Assembly: GCA_944391425.1 (NCBI GenBank) | Contig: CALXTO010000007.1 | Coordinates: 1 to 57,237 of the forward strand | Length of the DNA: 57,237 nucleotides | Direction of reading: 5' to 3' | Source: an uncultured Alphaproteobacteria bacterium | GTDB taxonomy: Bacteria; Pseudomonadota; Alphaproteobacteria; RF32; CAG-239 | Shown: piece after piece, positions 36,904 to 45,281 of the stretch | Layout: each line of letters opens with the position of its first letter | How positions within the stretch are numbered: position 1 is the stretch's first letter | The notes under the pieces: generated by a model | What the model was told of the DNA's origin: nothing | The model's database searches: none | The model's input: only the letters and a program-made list of their open reading frames with translations | Program-made: the position numbers and the translations under genes

Positions 36904-38061
36904 ATGAAAAAAACAAACAAAAAAGAACCGGTCGTTTTACAAGTGCTTCCCGAACTGGAAATGGGCGGCGTTGAAATCGGAACGGTGGAAATTGCCGCCG
37001 CTCTGCAGGAGAAAGGCATTAAAAATTTTGTGGCCTCGCAAGGCGGCCGCCTGACACATGAACTGAAAAGGCTTAAAGTCAAACACCTGACCCTGCCGCT
37101 CAAAAGCAAAAATATTTTCACCATGCTGAAAAATGCCAAAGCTTTGGAAAAATTTATCCGCGAAAACGGCGTTAATATTGTCCATGCCCGTTCAAGGGCT
37201 CCGGCATGGAGCGCCTATTGGGCAGCAAAAAAAGCCGGCGTTCCTTTTGTGACCACTTTTCACGGCACTTACGGGCTCGGCCCCTGGGGTATTAAAAAAT
37301 TTTATAACCGGGTCATGACCTATGGCCGCAAAGTGATTGTCATTTCCAACCACATCCGGCAACACGTGCTTAAAAATTATAAAACGGACGAAAACAAGCT
37401 GGTGCTGATACACCGCTGCGTTGACACAAGTAAATATAATCCTGATGTCATTTCGGCCGAACGTATTGTCGAACAGGTGCAGGAATACAACATTCCCGAC
37501 GACAGACCGGTAATCGTTCTTATCGGACGTATTACCCGCTGGAAAGGGCAGCATCTGTTGGTCAAGGCGCTGTCGAAAATGAAAAACCAGAACTACTACT
37601 GCATTATTGCCGGCGATGAACAGGGACGCGTCAATTATGTTAACGAAATTAAGAATCTGGCAAAAAAATATAAACTGGAAAACCGCATCGGCTTTTACGG
37701 CAAGGTATTTGACACGCCTGCCCTGATGATGGTTTCCAACATCGTTCTTTCAACAGCCGTGGAACCGGAAGCCTTCGGGCGGATTTCCGTCGAAGGGCAG
37801 GCTATGGGAAAAATTGTCATTGCCTCCAATATCGGCGGTTCGCTGGATACGATCGTTGACGGCAAAACCGGACGGCTGTTTGAAAGCAATAACGCACAGT
37901 CGCTGGCCGAAGCCCTTGACTGGGCGCTCAACCTTCCGCCGAAAGAGAAAGAAAAAATCTCCAAAGCGGCAATAAAAAATGTAAAAGACAATTTTACAAA
38001 ACAAATAATGTGTGATAAAACGGTTGATGTTTACTATGATTTGGTAAACTCAAAAGAATAA
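36904..38061 (+). CDS. Glycosyltransferase, GT4 family
   Basis: A 385-aa GT-B glycosyltransferase. The N-terminal domain starts VVLQVLPELEMGGVEIGTVE, the acceptor-side GGxE-type loop. The C-terminal domain holds VLIGRITRWKGQHLLVKALS and the nucleotide-sugar site EPEAFGRISVEGQAMGK with the ExxGxxxxE pattern. It probably acts on lipopolysaccharide or another surface glycan at the cytoplasmic membrane face; donor and acceptor are unknown. It is 20 bp upstream of thrS and may share its transcript. Confidence 0.9.
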   Translation: MKKTNKKEPVVLQVLPELEMGGVEIGTVEIAAALQEKGIKNFVASQGGRLTHELKRLKVKHLTLPLKSKNIFTMLKNAKALEKFIRENGVNIVHARSRAPAWSAYWAAKKAGVPFVTTFHGTYGLGPWGIKKFYNRVMTYGRKVIVISNHIRQHVLKNYKTDENKLVLIHRCVDTSKYNPDVISAERIVEQVQEYNIPDDRPVIVLIGRITRWKGQHLLVKALSKMKNQNYYCIIAGDEQGRVNYVNEIKNLAKKYKLENRIGFYGKVFDTPALMMVSNIVLSTAVEPEAFGRISVEGQAMGKIVIASNIGGSLDTIVDGKTGRLFESNNAQSLAEALDWALNLPPKEKEKISKAAIKNVKDNFTKQIMCDKTVDVYYDLVNSKE

Positions 38062-38081
38062 CTAGAAAAAGGAAATTTAAA

Positions 38082-40013
38082 ATGGTTGCGATTAAATTGC
38101 CTGACGGCAGTGTACTTGATATGGAAAGCGGGGTCAACGGTTTTGACGTCGCCAATAAAATCAGCCCTAACCTGGCCAAAGCGGCCTTAGCTATTACAGT
38201 AAACGGCAAAACACAGGACCTGAGCGCTCCTATCACGACCGACGCAACCGTGACAATCATCACCGGAAGGGATAAGGAAGGTTTGGAGATTCTGCGCCAC
38301 TCCTGTTCGCACGTTATGGCGGAAGCCGTCAAAGAACTTTGGAAAGACGTTCAGGTGACAATCGGACCAGCGATTGAAAACGGCTTTTATTACGATTTTT
38401 CCCGCAAGGAGCCTTTTACGACCGAAGATTTTGAAAAAATCGAAGCTAAAATGCATGAAATCGTCAAACGCGACGAAAAAGTCACCCGCAAGGTCATGCC
38501 CCGCGATGAGGCAATCAGATTTTTTAAGGACATGGGCGAGCATTACAAAGCTGAAATCATTGAAGACCTGCCTGAAAACGAAACGATTTCACTTTATACC
38601 CAGGGTAATTTTACCGATTTGTGTCGCGGACCGCACGTACCCTCGACCGGCAAAATCGGTGATGCCTTTAAACTGATGAAAGTGGCCGGTGCATACTGGC
38701 GCGGAGACTCAAGCAAAGAAATGTTGCAGCGCATTTACGCTACTGCCTGGGCCGACAAAAAAGACCTCAAAGCCTATCTTGAAATGCTGGAGGAGGCAGC
38801 CAAGCGCGACCACCGTAAACTGGGCAAGGAAATGGATTTGTTCCATTTTGAACCCGAATATGCACCTGGTGCGGTATTTTGGCATGACAAAGGCTACAAA
38901 ATATATCGCAAGCTGATTGAATATATGCGCAAACGGCAGGAAAACAACGGATATATCGAAGTTGCCACGCCGCGTATTATGGACCGCTGCCTGTGGGAAA
39001 TTTCCGGACACTGGGACAAATACGGCGCCCATAACTATTCCGGCAAAACCGAAGACAATAAAATGTTCTGTGTTAAGCCGATGAACTGCCCCGGCGGTCT
39101 GCTGGTTTATAAACAGGGCGTTAAATCTTACCGCGATCTGCCGTTGCGCATGGCGGAGTTCGGCATGGTCAACCGTTATGAGGCTTCCGGTTCGCTGATG
39201 GGGCTGATGCGCGTGCGCGAGTTTACGCAGGATGATGCTCATATTTTCTGCACGCCGGAACAAATGGAAGAAGAATGCATCACAACGCTGAAACTGATTT
39301 TGGATATTTACAAAGACTTTGGTTTCAATGATGTTAAAATTTATCTTTCTACCCGGCCGGACAGCATTTATCGCATCGGTTCGGACGAGATTTGGGACCT
39401 GTGCGAAAATGCCTTGGCCAACGCCCTTACCAGCCACGGCTATAAATTTGAAATTAATGCGGGCGAAGGCGCGTTTTACGGCCCGAAACTGGAATTTATC
39501 CTGCGTGACGCCATCGGACGCGAATGGCAGTGCGGTACAATTCAGGTGGACATGAATCTGCCGCAGCGTTTTGATATTAGCTATATCGGCGAAGATGGTG
39601 AAAAGCATCAGCCGGTAATGCTGCACCGTGCGTTGTTCGGTTCAATTGAACGGTTTCTCGGCATTCTGATTGAAAATCACGCCGGACACCTGCCGCTATG
39701 GCTGTCGCCCGAACAGGTTGTCGTTATGCCGGTGGTCAGTGAATTTGACGACTACGCCAAAGAGGTGACATCCAAGCTTAAATCTGCCGGGCTGAGCGCC
39801 AAAACGGATTTGCGCAACGAAAAAATCAACTATAAAATCCGTGAACATTCTTTAGCTAAAATTCCGGTTATTGCCGTTGTCGGCGCTAAAGAAAAAGAAA
39901 ACGGCACGGTTACAGTTCGCCGTCTCGGTTCGGATAAGCAGGAAGTCATGAAACTGGAGGACTTTATAGCCGCTTTGGTTAAAGAAGCAACCATGCCCAA
40001 CCAAGACCGCTAG
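38082..40013 (+). CDS. thrS: Threonyl-tRNA synthetase
   Basis: A 643-aa class II synthetase charging tRNA-Thr. In order: TGS domain (about 1-62), editing domain with the zinc/catalytic motif HSCSHVMAEAV, the catalytic core with MNCPGGLLVYKQ and GLMRVREFTQDDAHIF, motif 3 HRALFGSIERFLGILIENH, and the C-terminal anticodon-binding domain. Length is standard. GAAAAAGGAAAT supplies the ribosome-binding site. Confidence 0.98.
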   Translation: MVAIKLPDGSVLDMESGVNGFDVANKISPNLAKAALAITVNGKTQDLSAPITTDATVTIITGRDKEGLEILRHSCSHVMAEAVKELWKDVQVTIGPAIENGFYYDFSRKEPFTTEDFEKIEAKMHEIVKRDEKVTRKVMPRDEAIRFFKDMGEHYKAEIIEDLPENETISLYTQGNFTDLCRGPHVPSTGKIGDAFKLMKVAGAYWRGDSSKEMLQRIYATAWADKKDLKAYLEMLEEAAKRDHRKLGKEMDLFHFEPEYAPGAVFWHDKGYKIYRKLIEYMRKRQENNGYIEVATPRIMDRCLWEISGHWDKYGAHNYSGKTEDNKMFCVKPMNCPGGLLVYKQGVKSYRDLPLRMAEFGMVNRYEASGSLMGLMRVREFTQDDAHIFCTPEQMEEECITTLKLILDIYKDFGFNDVKIYLSTRPDSIYRIGSDEIWDLCENALANALTSHGYKFEINAGEGAFYGPKLEFILRDAIGREWQCGTIQVDMNLPQRFDISYIGEDGEKHQPVMLHRALFGSIERFLGILIENHAGHLPLWLSPEQVVVMPVVSEFDDYAKEVTSKLKSAGLSAKTDLRNEKINYKIREHSLAKIPVIAVVGAKEKENGTVTVRRLGSDKQEVMKLEDFIAALVKEATMPNQDR

Positions 40014-40142
40014 CCGGGCAAGCGCCCGGCGGCAAAAGGGTTCGCGCTCACTGAAGTTCGGTTCACAGTGCTTGGTGACAAAGGGGTTTCTGCTTATCGG
40101 AATCCGGTTTGCCGCACGGCGGTTTTGACAGGTTGTAACAAC

Positions 40143-40175
40143 AAAAAGGCTTTGACGATGTCAAAGCCTTTTTAC
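40143..40175. terminator. Bidirectional terminator after thrS
   Basis: AAAAAGGCTTTGAC and GTCAAAGCCTTTTT form a perfect stem. It overlaps the stop codon of the minus-strand gene at 40161. A separate GC hairpin without a T-run (GCCGGGC/GCCCGGC, 40013-40030) sits on the thrS stop. The bases between hold nothing recognisable. Confidence 0.85.
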
Positions 40176-40553
40176 TTCATTTACGTGCGTATAAAAATAT
40201 TCATCAAATATTTTTTGCACGCCTTTTGTTTTACACAGATCCGGATTGTTGCGGATAAAGCGGGAAAGACGATTGAGGTTTCCGGGTGTACAGGCTATTT
40301 TTTGCAACCAAAGCCGCAACTCTTCTAACATCGGCACCGAACTGTCAACCGGCGTCAATATAATTTCCGAAGATTTGATTCCCGGCGACGGCCTGCAGAT
40401 TTCCTTAACTTTCAAGGTTATCGCGCAAGCTCTGATGTAATTTTCGGTTTCCTGATTAATCCGCATCAACAGCGGAACAAGTTCTTTTTCAATATCGGCA
40501 TAAGCGATTGAAGGTATAAACCTGGAAAACCAGTTTTTAATAATCTGTTTCAT
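40161..40553 (-). CDS. Hypothetical protein (130 aa)
   Basis: A 130-aa, mostly helical and moderately basic protein without a signal peptide or membrane helix. It begins MKQIIKNWFSRFIPSIAYAD and contains ETENYIRACAITLKVKEICR and a C-terminal NNPDLCKTKGVQKIFDEYF. It lies alone between thrS and mlaC with a terminator on either side. No family is recognised. Confidence 0.6.
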   Translation of the reverse strand: MKQIIKNWFSRFIPSIAYADIEKELVPLLMRINQETENYIRACAITLKVKEICRPSPGIKSSEIILTPVDSSVPMLEELRLWLQKIACTPGNLNRLSRFIRNNPDLCKTKGVQKIFDEYFYTHVNEVKRL

Positions 40554-40620
40554 GGGCTTAATTTTTTAATAATTGTTTTCTGTCTTTATGATGGCAGAAG
40601 TTTAAAAAAAGTAAAGCAAA

Positions 40621-40649
40621 AAAAACCTCCGCGGCCGCGGAGGTTTTTC
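40621..40649 (-). terminator. Terminator of the mlaA-mlaC operon
   Basis: AAAAACCTCCGCGG and CCGCGGAGGTTTTT form a fully self-complementary stem just past the mlaC stop. Confidence 0.85.
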
Positions 40650-40653
40650 CAAA

Positions 40654-41250
40654 CTAAATTTTGCTTTTCAAATTGGCAATCAGGGCATCTATTCCGCCGG
40701 GATTGTTTTTGATAAAGGCTGTATATTCGTTGCGAGCAGTTATGGCCAGACTTACATTTTCAATAATGATGTCGACAATTTTATACTGGCCGTTTTTTTC
40801 ACGTACGCGCCAAACAACTTTAGCCGGTTCCCCTTGATCCATGGGAACCAGAGAATTGACAAAGACCTGTCCCTGTGAATTGGAAGGAGATGTTCCTTTA
40901 AAGACAAAGTTTTTGCCTTTAAATTCATCAAAGCGCTTAGACCAGGTGCTGATGTTCAGCTGGCGATATACCTGTATAAACTCTTTTCTCTGCGCCGGCG
41001 TTGCCGTACGCCAGTTGCGCCCCAGAACGAACTGGCCGATAAAATCCAAATCCAAGGCTTCGTTGAACAGTTTGGCAAAGCGCGCGTCTTTTTCTGCTTG
41101 GGGAACATTGGCATTGATAATTTCCTCAATTCCTTCGGCCGTTACATTTTTTACGAAAGTTTCGGCTTTGCCGGCGTTGACTTCGGCCCGAGCTCCCCCG
41201 GCCAAAAAGACCATACATGCGGTCAGGACGCTTAACAAATTCTTTTTCAT
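40654..41250 (-). CDS. mlaC: Periplasmic phospholipid-binding protein MlaC-like
   Basis: A 198-aa secreted protein with a signal peptide ending GGARAE. The mature part has the MlaC/Ttg2D layout: FAKLFNEALDLDFIGQFVLG, then NWRTATPAQRKEFIQVYRQL and a C-terminal VVWRVREKNGQYKIVDIIIE. MlaC shuttles phospholipids between the MlaA complex in the outer membrane and the MlaFEDB ABC transporter, keeping the outer membrane asymmetric. It follows mlaA by 22 bp. mlaFED are not in the window. Confidence 0.9.
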   Translation of the reverse strand: MKKNLLSVLTACMVFLAGGARAEVNAGKAETFVKNVTAEGIEEIINANVPQAEKDARFAKLFNEALDLDFIGQFVLGRNWRTATPAQRKEFIQVYRQLNISTWSKRFDEFKGKNFVFKGTSPSNSQGQVFVNSLVPMDQGEPAKVVWRVREKNGQYKIVDIIIENVSLAITARNEYTAFIKNNPGGIDALIANLKSKI

Positions 41251-41272
41251 TCAGGTTCTCTCCTTAAATCGG

Positions 41273-42067
41273 TTATTCATTTTCCATTTCTTGAAAAGCC
41301 ATATCCTCGTCTTCAATTCCGAAGTCGAAATCATAGACTTCCGTACCGTCTGATACATCGTTGAAGCAACGCAGTTTGCTTTGATACTGCAGATACGAAG
41401 AACGTGTTGCGGCGTAGAAATCAACGGAGTTTCTCTCCAGATCGTCCGTCAGGGTCATAGCGGATTCACGCAGAGAAACTGCCTGGAGAGCCGCATAAGA
41501 ATAAGCAACCTTATCCCTGATGTTGGCGTCGTTGTACGTTGCCCAGAAGACAGGATCGAAAGCAAATTCAAAAGCCATACCGACAGCGGCGCGCGGCGTG
41601 CTGGGCCCCAGGAACGGAAGAACAATGTACGGCCCATCCTTAATACACCATTTGGCAAAAGTTTCGTTAAAGGTTGCGTGGTCGCGTTTCAAACCCCAAC
41701 CCTCCGCGACGTCAAACGTGCCGACCAAACCCAGCGTCGAGTTGACGACAAAACGCGACAGACTGATTGCCGACGATTTGGGATCTGCCTGCAACAGGTA
41801 GTTTGCGGCAGACAAAGGTTCACGCAGGTTTGACAAAGCGCTGCGGATGCGGCGGCGGACAAACGGCGTGGTAACGGCGCGATAACCTTTGGCAACCGGC
41901 TTCATGACATATTTGTCAAACTGATAGTTAAATTCAAATACCGAACGGTTAAAGCCTTCAAAAGGATCCGCCTCCGCTTCGGGACGGTGGATTTTGCCGT
42001 CCGTCGCGCAGGAAGCGCAGAAAGCCATCATTAAAAAGCATATTGAGTATTTTATGTTTTTTTTCAC
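41273..42067 (-). CDS. mlaA: Outer-membrane lipoprotein MlaA (VacJ)
   Basis: A 264-aa lipoprotein (signal with lipobox CASC near residue 20). DPFEGFNRSVFEFNYQFDKY and the KPVAKGYRAV stretch are diagnostic of MlaA, as is the central GPYIVLPFLGPSTPRAAVG. It removes mislocalised phospholipids from the outer leaflet and passes them to MlaC, encoded next. The start codon is GTG, with GAGGAT 5 bases before it. The C-terminal 60 residues are acidic and variable. Confidence 0.93.
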   Translation of the reverse strand: MKKNIKYSICFLMMAFCASCATDGKIHRPEAEADPFEGFNRSVFEFNYQFDKYVMKPVAKGYRAVTTPFVRRRIRSALSNLREPLSAANYLLQADPKSSAISLSRFVVNSTLGLVGTFDVAEGWGLKRDHATFNETFAKWCIKDGPYIVLPFLGPSTPRAAVGMAFEFAFDPVFWATYNDANIRDKVAYSYAALQAVSLRESAMTLTDDLERNSVDFYAATRSSYLQYQSKLRCFNDVSDGTEVYDFDFGIEDEDMAFQEMENE

Positions 42068-42202
42068 GTCATCCTCACCAAGATAAGCAGTTCTTAATTA
42101 AGGAACAATATAACATTATAATTTACGAAATCAATCAAATTCAGCAAACTGTTTATTTTTTGGCAGGAATAAATTTGTTACAATCGCGAAACCTTTTGTG
42201 TT

Positions 42203-42231
42203 TTGCAAAAATATTTATCCTCGGTTACTAT
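42203..42231 (+). promoter_or_regulatory. Promoter of the aminotransferase gene
   Basis: TTGCAA (42203-42208) and TACTAT (42226-42231) are 17 bp apart, about 40 bp before the start codon. Confidence 0.5.
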
Positions 42232-42268
42232 CCTGCCTAGTTGAAACCATTAACCAAGGACTTGTGAT

Positions 42269-43429
42269 ATGACTAACAAACCTGCTAAACCCATTATGTT
42301 GTTTGACTGCAAAACCGCTCAAAACGTTATCGGACAGGATAAATTTCTGAAAGGTTTTGAAACGATTTTGAATCACGGTGCCTACTGCCAAGGACCCGAA
42401 ACCCGCGAACTGGATGAAAAACTGGCTCAATATTCCGGCGTTAAACATTGTTCGACCTGCGGTTCGGGAACCGATGCCCTGACGCTGGCTCTGATGGCCT
42501 GGGACGTTAAACCGGGCGACGCTGTTTTTGTTTCTTCCTTTACTTTCGTTGCTTCGGCTGAAGCTCCGGTTTTGCTTGGTGCCACACCGATATTCGTTGA
42601 TTCTGATCCCGAAACTTACAATATGGATCCCAAAGACCTGCAGCGCGCCATCGATGAAGTCAAAAAAGAAGGCAAACTCAATTTGAAAGCCGTTGTTGCC
42701 GTTGATATTTTCGGTTCTCCCTGCAACTATGACGAGATCATCAAAATCGCCCATGCCAACGGCATGAAGGTTTTGTCCGACTCCTGCCAGTCTTACGGTT
42801 CCGTCTACCACGGCAAAAAAGCCGGCAGCATCGCCGACATGTCTGCAACCTCTTTTTATCCGACCAAACCTTTGGGTTGCTATGGCGACGGCGGCGCGGT
42901 ATTTTCCAATACGGATGAAGAAAACGAACTGGTCAAATCCTGCCGTGTTCACGGCATGAGCCCCGAAGATCACTACGACAATGTCCGTCTGGGCATGACC
43001 GGACGCATGAATTCTTTCCAAGCAGCCGTTCTGCTTCTGAAGCTGACTGTATTTGACAAAGAGCTGAAAGAGCGCGCCCGGGTTGCCAAACGTTATGACA
43101 GCGAGCTGAGCGACTATTTCGGCAAACAGAAGATTTTGGATAACTGCCAATCAGCTTATGCCCTGTATACTATTCACTGCGAAGACCGCGACGAACTGAT
43201 GGCATATTTGAAAGAAAACGGCATTCCCTGCGGCGCTTATTATCCGCGCCCGGTTAATACCCAGACGGCTTATGCCAAATGGAACACCCGCAGCCTTCCG
43301 GTTTGCGAAAAGCTGTCCAAGACCGTTCTTTCCCTGCCGATGACTCCTTATTTGGACGATCAGGATTTGGACTATATCATCAATACGATGAACGCGTTTG
43401 CCGCCAAAAAGCAAAACAAAGCTGCATAA
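42269..43429 (+). CDS. DegT/DnrJ/EryC1/StrS-family sugar aminotransferase
   Basis: A 386-aa PLP enzyme of the nucleotide-sugar aminotransferase family. The internal-aldimine Lys lies in ATSFYPTKPLGCYGDGGAVF, CGSGTDALTLALMA binds the cofactor phosphate, and DSCQSYGSVYHGKKAG supplies the ring-stacking and Asp contacts. Members make amino sugars for surface polysaccharide, flagellin glycans or secondary metabolites; the sugar cannot be read. It is monocistronic, with its own promoter and terminator. Confidence 0.93.
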   Translation: MTNKPAKPIMLFDCKTAQNVIGQDKFLKGFETILNHGAYCQGPETRELDEKLAQYSGVKHCSTCGSGTDALTLALMAWDVKPGDAVFVSSFTFVASAEAPVLLGATPIFVDSDPETYNMDPKDLQRAIDEVKKEGKLNLKAVVAVDIFGSPCNYDEIIKIAHANGMKVLSDSCQSYGSVYHGKKAGSIADMSATSFYPTKPLGCYGDGGAVFSNTDEENELVKSCRVHGMSPEDHYDNVRLGMTGRMNSFQAAVLLLKLTVFDKELKERARVAKRYDSELSDYFGKQKILDNCQSAYALYTIHCEDRDELMAYLKENGIPCGAYYPRPVNTQTAYAKWNTRSLPVCEKLSKTVLSLPMTPYLDDQDLDYIINTMNAFAAKKQNKAA

Positions 43430-43447
43430 TTAAGCTTTATGTACGAG

Positions 43448-43483
43448 AAAATCCCGCTTTCTCCTGAGAGCGGGATTTTTTTT
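43448..43483 (+). terminator. Terminator of the aminotransferase gene
   Basis: AAATCCCGCT pairs with AGCGGGATTT across a 10-nt loop, followed by T8. It may also stop minus-strand transcription. Confidence 0.8.
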
Positions 43484-43496
43484 GCGCGTACGAATG

Positions 43497-43994
43497 TTAC
43501 ATTTGAAAAACCGGCACTGATGTCCGGCAAGAAATTTCCGCAGCCCCGGACGAAGCAAGGTTAACGAAATTTTTACCTTGCTTTTTTGCACGCTTCAAGG
43601 CCGCATAAGCGCCGCCATACTCTCGTTCCACATAAAATATCATATAGTCGCTGAGCAAAACCATCAGACGGTTGCGTTCGGCAATGGCGAATCTGGGCAG
43701 AACAAATTCCAATTCCGGCAAAAAAATCAAATCGTCATACCGCTGCTTTTGCCACTCAAATTCCTCTGTTTTTTCAACCGGCAGATAGGGCGGCAGCAAA
43801 CACAGCCGGATGTTTTTGTGACTGTATTGCAGCTGGCGTACCGCCCTTGCCGCCATAGCGTCAAAATGCCCGTAACCGCCGCACCAAAATTCGGTACAGC
43901 CGCGGGCAATCTGTATTTCCGTTTGTTGTATCAAAGCGGGAAAAATACTTTCCGGCGCATCTCGATGGCCGAAAAACGAGCATATCTTAGACAA
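43497..43994 (-). CDS. SLOG-like (DUF1273/YpsA-related) protein
   Basis: A 165-aa Rossmann-like protein beginning MSKICSFFGHRDAPESIF. FFGHRD and the following EFWCGGYGHFDAMAARAV are the GHR and GG-x-G-x-D signatures of the DUF1273/YpsA-SLOG group, thought to bind a nucleotide-type ligand. The start is TTG at 43994: an in-frame stop lies just upstream, no earlier start exists, and translation begins exactly at the conserved region. A highly structured RNA of about 250 nt on the same strand ends about 20 bases before it, so the gene may be controlled by that leader. Function of the group is poorly known. Confidence 0.7.
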   Translation of the reverse strand: MSKICSFFGHRDAPESIFPALIQQTEIQIARGCTEFWCGGYGHFDAMAARAVRQLQYSHKNIRLCLLPPYLPVEKTEEFEWQKQRYDDLIFLPELEFVLPRFAIAERNRLMVLLSDYMIFYVEREYGGAYAALKRAKKQGKNFVNLASSGAAEISCRTSVPVFQM

Positions 43995-44014
43995 TGACCT
44001 TCAACCCCAAGCAT

Positions 44015-44263
44015 GGCCGCCTCGGAATTAAGGCGGCCGGGGAGTTAAGAAATCATACCAAGTGAGATGACCCTTCAGCCTTTAGAACCCGAAAGTTCCT
44101 GAACATACGCTGAAGCTCCCCGACCGAGAGTCGGGGATATATTCGCGGCAGACCCGATTTACAGGTCAACCGGTCACGACGCTATATCCGAGCGCCGCAC
44201 TTGGTAGGGGTTCTTAAGCCCCCGCCCCGTCTCCGGGGCTAAGCAAAGAGGAAGCCCCTTTGC
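44015..44263 (-). ncRNA. Highly structured RNA, unidentified (leader or independent ncRNA; 6S not excluded)
   Basis: The stretch folds into consecutive stems that pair better as minus-strand RNA. From its 5' end: a 9-bp hairpin (44243-44251 with 44255-44263, one G-U) and GCCCCG-GAGA-CGGGGC with a GNRA loop (44224-44239). A long closing helix follows (44039-44064 with 44198-44222) enclosing three arms: GCGGC/GCCGC (44145-44198), CCCCGA/TCGGGG (44118-44136) and CTTCAGC/GCTGAAG (44073-44115). The last is capped by a 6-bp stem with a UUCG loop (44084-44099). A final 8-bp hairpin sits at 44015-44038. On the plus strand several of these pairs become A-C or G-G mismatches. I see no tmRNA, RNase P or SRP signature. 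It could be the 5' leader of the SLOG-like gene. Confidence 0.6.
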
Positions 44264-44369
44264 CTGAGTTCAATCTACGGCAGTTTTAGTTAAAAAGCAA
44301 TTAAAATGTGAACCCGCGCGGTTTGGCACCATATCTGCAAAAAAAATTTCCCATAATGCAAATTTAAAC

Positions 44370-44398
44370 TGGACAAGGCAATTTTTTTGCTTTATAAG
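44370..44398 (+). promoter_or_regulatory. Promoter of tRNA-Phe
   Basis: TGGACA (44370-44375) and TATAAG (44393-44398) are 17 bp apart, ending 28 bp before the tRNA. Confidence 0.6.
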
Positions 44399-44426
44399 GC
44401 TAAAAGTCTGCTGACGAATCTTGAAT

Positions 44427-44496
<70 letters not shown>

Positions 44497-44502
<6 letters not shown>

Positions 44503-44540
44503 TTAAAAAAACCTCCGTAAGGAGGTTTTTTTAATGGTGC
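44497..44540 (+). terminator. Palindromic terminator sharing the tRNA-Phe CCA end
   Basis: A perfect 20-bp inverted repeat (44497-44516 with 44521-44540, loop GTAA) begins inside the tRNA at GCACCA and contains A7/T7 runs around CCTCC/GGAGG. The core acts as an intrinsic terminator. The copied tRNA tail on the far side is unusual. Confidence 0.85.
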
Positions 44541-44581
44541 TGTGCCGTTTTCTTAATGAGCGAGGGCGGCGGCAGCAACCG
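44521..44581 (+). repeat. 61-bp tRNA-Phe flank repeat, copy 1
   Basis: The right half of the terminator palindrome plus about 40 bases (containing GTTTTCTTAATGAGC and GGCGGCGGCAGCAACCG) is repeated exactly at 44677-44737. Its first 27 bases recur a third time at 44737-44763. The intervening 95 bases hold TTTAGAAAAC and a GGCCGG-type inverted repeat but no gene. Confidence 0.9.
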
Positions 44582-44676
44582 ACGCGAATTTAGAAAACAA
44601 ACCTCGTGAGGTTGTTAGGCCGGAATGGCTCCGCCAAACCGGCCGTTACATAACGAACCACCATTTCCTCCATTAA

Positions 44677-44737
44677 GGAGGTTTTTTTAATGGTGCTGTG
44701 CCGTTTTCTTAATGAGCGAGGGCGGCGGCAGCAACCG
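44677..44737 (+). repeat. 61-bp tRNA-Phe flank repeat, copy 2
   Basis: An exact copy of 44521-44581. It is preceded by a shortened left arm of the palindrome (CACCATTTCCTCC, 44659-44671), so the hairpin plus flank seems to have been duplicated and the left arm then trimmed. Confidence 0.9.
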
Positions 44738-44763
44738 GAGGTTTTTTTAATGGTGCTGTGCCG
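44737..44763 (+). repeat. tRNA-Phe flank repeat, partial copy 3
   Basis: The first 27 bases of the 61-bp unit, starting on the last base of copy 2. The remaining bases up to 44887 are AT-rich, presumably the promoter region of the next gene. Confidence 0.85.
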
Positions 44764-44887
44764 CTATGATTTTTTGCACATAGGCAACAGCTTAAAAATT
44801 TTTTTATATTTTGTTTTTCCTATAAATAATTTTTTAAACTTTTTGATATATTGCTATTTTTGATGATTGATTTATGGAGACTACAAA

Positions 44888-45169
44888 ATGACTAATTTTA
44901 ATGAAAACGCTATCAAAGAAGCTGCTTATTACATCTGGAAAAACAACGGTTGTCCGGCCAACTCCAGCCTGCAGGACTGGAACGACGCCATTAACCAGCT
45001 TTCGGCTATGGCAGCTTTGAGCAACGTACGCTCTTCTCTGAAGACGGCTTCCATCAAAAGCTTGTCCCTGAGCGCCGCTTCCGTTAAAAAAACTTCTTCT
45101 GCCAAGAAGACTTCGGCTGCTGCAAAAAAGACAACCACAGCCAAAAAATCCGCAAAAAAATCCAAATAG
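44888..45169 (+). CDS. DUF2934-like small protein with histone-like Lys/Ala/Ser tail
   Basis: A 93-aa protein behind GGAG. The N-terminus ENAIKEAAYYIWKNNGCPAN, with LQDWNDAINQLSAMAAL, fits the DUF2934 pattern (AYxIWxxxGxP, then DW and an Ala-rich helix). From about residue 66 the tail is an alternation of Lys, Ala, Ser and Thr (AAAKKTTTAKKSAKKSK) resembling histone H1 C-termini. No signal peptide. The tail differs in composition from that of the protein at 26306 (no Cys, more Ala/Thr), so the basic character rather than the exact sequence is kept. Probably cytoplasmic and DNA- or RNA-binding, which is inference. Confidence 0.78.
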   Translation: MTNFNENAIKEAAYYIWKNNGCPANSSLQDWNDAINQLSAMAALSNVRSSLKTASIKSLSLSAASVKKTSSAKKTSAAAKKTTTAKKSAKKSK

Positions 45170-45181
45170 TCCGGTGACTGG

Positions 45182-45214
45182 AAAAAAACTGCAGATTTTA
45201 TCTGCAGTTTTTTT
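45182..45214 (+). terminator. Terminator between the two DUF2934-like genes
   Basis: AAAAAAACTGCAGAT and ATCTGCAGTTTTTTT pair around a short loop, so the two paralogs are separate transcripts or only partly co-transcribed. Confidence 0.85.
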
Positions 45215-45281
45215 GTGTCCGTATAAAAGGTTTTTTAATTTTTTACCTTTAATATGAGAGAGAACATCCGGAGGATACGCT

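Noticed and set aside
40013..40142. GC-rich stretch after thrS as another copy of the tRNA-linked repeat element
   Set aside because: It has a short hairpin and a loosely similar GAAGTTCGGTTCAC motif, but shares none of the two exact core blocks.
44015..44290. tmRNA or RNase P RNA as identity of the structured RNA
   Set aside because: No proteolysis-tag reading frame, no TTCGAC-type tmRNA start, and none of the universal RNase P blocks such as GAGGAAAGTCC on either strand.
44324..44339. Sigma-54-like sequence TGGCACC-N5-TGCA with correct GG/GC spacing upstream of tRNA-Phe
   Set aside because: It deviates at two consensus bases, and tRNA-Phe has a good sigma-70 promoter at 44370-44398; likely chance, though worth keeping if an RpoN-dependent transcript is seen there.
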